This document shows positions 5,795 through 7,708 of a stretch of DNA of 7,708 bases, one piece after another (positions within the stretch are counted from its first letter, which is position 1; each line of letters begins with the position of its first letter). The position numbers were made by a program, and so were the translations under genes. The notes under the pieces were generated by a model, which saw only the letters and a list, made by a program, of their open reading frames with translations, searched no databases and was not told the DNA's origin. The DNA comes from Dehalococcoidia bacterium. GTDB lineage: Bacteria; Chloroflexota; Dehalococcoidia; UBA1151; UBA1328. Location: the NCBI GenBank assembly GCA_030745955.1, contig JASLNQ010000100.1:1-7708 (forward strand), given 5' to 3'.

Positions 5795-7018
5795 ATGGCA
5801 AGGGAAAAGTGCGTCCTCGCTTACAGCGGGGGCATGGACTCGACAATCTCAACCGTATGGATCCAGGAGCAGTACGACATGGACGTCGTCACGCTCACTG
5901 TCGACCTCGGCGCAGGACCGGAAATCGTCGGTGTCAGGGAGCGGGCCGCCCAGGCCGGTGCCATCGACGCGCTGGTATGGGACGTCCGAGACGAGTTCGT
6001 GAACGAATACGTGTTCCCTGGCCTCAAGGCCGGAGCCATGTACGAAGGCGCATACGCCCTCTCGACCGCGCTCGGTCGCCCGCTTATGGCCAAGAAGCTC
6101 GTCGAAGCCGCCCGCCAGGTGGGCGCAACCGCCGTCGCCCACGGCTGCACCGGCAAAGGCAACGACCAGGTCCGCTTCGACGCCGGGATCATGACCCTCG
6201 CAGCCCACGGCGACCCGCTCAAGATCATCGCACCAGCCCGTGAGTGGGGAATGACCCGCGACGAAGAAAAGCTGTACGCCGCGAAGGCCGGCCTTGAACT
6301 GCGCGAGGTCGGTGACGACCAGCGGGTCTACTCGATCGACCGCAACCTGTGGGGGCAGGCGATCGAAGGCGAAGATATCGAAGATACGTGGCTGGAACCA
6401 CCCGAGGACGCCTATTCGTGGACTAAGCCGATCGCGGAAACCCCCGACAAACCGGTGGAAGTCATAATCGGGTTCGATAAGGGCATCCCGATTTCTGTGA
6501 ACGGCTCGCTCGTCAAGGGCGTCGAACTGATCGCCATTCTGAACGATATTGCCGGCGAACACGGCGTAGGCCGTATCGACCACATCGAAAACCGCCTGGT
6601 CGGTATCAAGTCGCGTGAGGTTTACGAAACCCCCGCCGCAATCGTGCTGCACACGGCGATCAAGGCGCTCGAGACGTCGACAATGTCACGTGAGCAACAG
6701 CGGGTGAAGGCAAACCTGTCGGCCATCTATTCCGACATGGTTTACGACGGTCGCTGGTTTACCGAGCTTCGCACGAACATCGCGGCCTTCATGGACAGCG
6801 CCCACGAGTACTCGACCGGCGATGTCAGGTTGCGGCTGTACAAGGGTTCGTGCGTCGTGGTTGGCCGTCGTTCGCCGTTCTCGCTGTACGACTTCGACCT
6901 TGCGACGTACTCGACGACCGATGCGTTCGACCACACCGCGGCGACCGGGTTTATCGATATCTACTCGCTGGCAGCCCGAACCCAGGCAAAAAACCAGACC
7001 TACCGAGAAGCGCGTTAG
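5795..7018 (+). CDS. argG: Argininosuccinate synthase ArgG
   Basis: ArgG joins citrulline and aspartate with ATP to form argininosuccinate, through a citrullyl-AMP intermediate. It is a cytosolic tetramer of the N-type ATP pyrophosphatase fold. The 407 residues match the usual length of about 400. The N-terminal PP-loop reads AYSGGMDST (9-17), where most ArgG proteins have AYSGGLDTS. The citrulline/aspartate-binding block GCTGKGNDQVRF (117-128) is intact, as is RPLMAKKLVEAAR (95-107). KSREVYETPA and the C-terminal SPFSLYDFDLATY are also family-like. The ATG at 5795 directly precedes the PP-loop strand; upstream there is only AAGAAAG and no clear Shine-Dalgarno. A promoter candidate lies at 5690-5718. 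argH follows after 283 bases that contain a repeat element, so co-transcription is likely but not certain. Confidence 0.95.
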   Translation: MAREKCVLAYSGGMDSTISTVWIQEQYDMDVVTLTVDLGAGPEIVGVRERAAQAGAIDALVWDVRDEFVNEYVFPGLKAGAMYEGAYALSTALGRPLMAKKLVEAARQVGATAVAHGCTGKGNDQVRFDAGIMTLAAHGDPLKIIAPAREWGMTRDEEKLYAAKAGLELREVGDDQRVYSIDRNLWGQAIEGEDIEDTWLEPPEDAYSWTKPIAETPDKPVEVIIGFDKGIPISVNGSLVKGVELIAILNDIAGEHGVGRIDHIENRLVGIKSREVYETPAAIVLHTAIKALETSTMSREQQRVKANLSAIYSDMVYDGRWFTELRTNIAAFMDSAHEYSTGDVRLRLYKGSCVVVGRRSPFSLYDFDLATYSTTDAFDHTAATGFIDIYSLAARTQAKNQTYREAR

Positions 7019-7071
7019 GATCTTCGAAGCCACCGAATTACGTCGATAGGCGTGGGTGGTGATTGAATTTT

Positions 7072-7168
7072 CCCCTCACCCCAACCCTCTCCTCACGGAG
7101 AGTGTGTTCGGAGGGCGGAGGCCTTGCTCACAGTTCCTTCTCCCCGGGGAGAAGGTTAGGTTGAGGGG
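7072..7168. repeat. MITE/REP-like inverted-repeat element between argG and argH
   Basis: The 21 bases at 7072-7092 match the reverse complement of 7148-7168 at 18 of 21 positions (CCCCTCAMCCYAACCYTCTCC). Inside, CTCTCC (7087-7092) pairs with GGAGAG (7097-7102) over TCAC. CCTTCTCCCC/GGGGAGAAGG (7136-7155) is a perfect 20-bp palindrome. This type of sequence (CCCTCACCCCAACCC...) is familiar as a high-copy intergenic repeat in many bacterial genomes. The 97-base element encodes nothing. No convincing target-site duplication is visible. When transcribed it would fold strongly and might affect argG-argH read-through. Confidence 0.7.
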
Positions 7169-7238
7169 GAATGCCTCCGACGGCGGCGCAGAGCCATCGA
7201 CTAACCCTCGATCTTTCCCGCCAGCCTGGCCGAACAGC

Positions 7239-7244
7239 GATAAT
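7239..7244 (+). promoter_or_regulatory. Possible -10 box upstream of argH
   Basis: GATAAT matches TATAAT at five of six positions, 57 bases before the argH start and outside the repeat element. No acceptable -35 box stands at 16-18 bases, so this is weak evidence for separate argH transcription. Confidence 0.2.
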
Positions 7245-7301
7245 GTTGCACGGTAATCACGCCAGGAACGCCGAACGTCCTTCGCCAAAAACCAGTCTCC
7301 A

Positions 7302-7708
7302 ATGCCAGAATCGAACGACAACAACCACAAAAACCCTGCCGCCGCTGCCCGCGGTAGCGAGCTCGCGAGCGAATTCACCGTTTCGGTCCACTACGACAGC
7401 CGGCTGTACCACGAAGACATTGCCGGCTCGATCGCCCACGCTCGCATGCTGGGCCGCCAGGGCATCATCCCCTCCGCCGATGTCGACAAAATAGTCGATG
7501 GCCTCGGCAAGATCCTCGACGAAATCGAAGCCGGCGAGTTCGAGTGGAAGACAGAGCTCGAAGACATCCACATGAACGTGGAATCGCGCCTTACCGAGCT
7601 GGTGGGGGGCGTCGCCGGATGCCTGCATACAGCGCGTTCGCGCAACGACCAAGTGGCGACCGATTTCCGGCTCTGGGTGCGTGATGCTCTGGATCAGGTG
7701 GAGGACGC
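7302..7708 (+). CDS. argH: Argininosuccinate lyase ArgH, N-terminal part (cut by window edge)
   Basis: ArgH splits argininosuccinate into arginine and fumarate, the last pathway step. It is a tetramer of the fumarase/aspartase superfamily. Only the first 135 residues are in the window. They include [23 protein letters not shown] (28-50), [11 protein letters not shown] (87-97) and [18 protein letters not shown] (108-125), the substrate-binding block. Two departures are visible. The WGGRF motif normally near the N-terminus is absent, replaced by a polar Asn/Ala-rich segment ([20 protein letters not shown]). The residue before [10 protein letters not shown] is Cys107 instead of lysine. The ATG at 7302 is the only usable start: the frame runs back to TAA at 7254-7256 with no other start and no WGGRF. 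No clear Shine-Dalgarno is seen. Confidence 0.93.
   Translation, partial: MPESNDNNHKNPAAAARGSELASEFTVSVHYDSRLYHEDIAGSIAHARMLGRQGIIPSADVDKIVDGLGKILDEIEAGEFEWKTELEDIHMNVESRLTELVGGVAGCLHTARSRNDQVATDFRLWVRDALDQVED

Overview
The window is a chromosomal arginine-biosynthesis locus from a bacterium of fairly high GC content. The protein sequences, above all the acetylglutamate kinase (motifs VVKIGGSTLG, VHGGGK, GGMIPK), look most like those I remember from Chloroflexota of the SAR202/Dehalococcoidia kind. That placement is from memory, not from a search. The cyclic (ArgJ-type) arginine pathway is used.

Layout, left to right: (1) positions 1-374 hold a structured leader and a small unrecognised ORF of about 71 residues, on +. 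(2) Positions 375-600 are an intergenic stretch with two short inverted repeats in front of argJ. (3) argJ, argB, plsY and argD follow on +, with gaps of 101, 41 and 227 bases. The plsY-like gene (acyl-phosphate:glycerol-3-phosphate acyltransferase family, membrane phospholipid synthesis) sits inside the arginine run. (4) A perfect 14-bp stem hairpin at 4828-4861 separates argD from a convergent flavin reductase-family gene on - (4906-5490). (5) A 304-base divergent intergenic region (5491-5794) carries a tandem operator-like palindrome and candidate promoters. (6) argG on + is followed by a 283-base gap holding a MITE/REP-like inverted-repeat element, and then by argH, which runs off the right edge.

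How the genes work together: ArgJ makes N-acetylglutamate and recycles the acetyl group from N-acetylornithine to release ornithine. ArgB phosphorylates N-acetylglutamate. ArgC, not in this window, would reduce the phosphate to the semialdehyde. ArgD transaminates it to N-acetylornithine. Ornithine is carbamoylated by ArgF (not in this window), and ArgG plus ArgH convert citrulline to arginine. PlsY and the flavin reductase have no known step in this pathway.

The main points for a second look are the divergent PlsY, which lacks a motif lysine and the usual C-terminal motif; the tandem CACACCGGTGTG sites in front of the flavin reductase; a leader inverted repeat that could hide the ribosome binding site of the small ORF; departures from consensus in ArgG and the ArgH N-terminus; and the inverted-repeat element between argG and argH. 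I see no CRISPR array, tRNA, rRNA, phage gene or transposase, and no clearly new multi-gene system.
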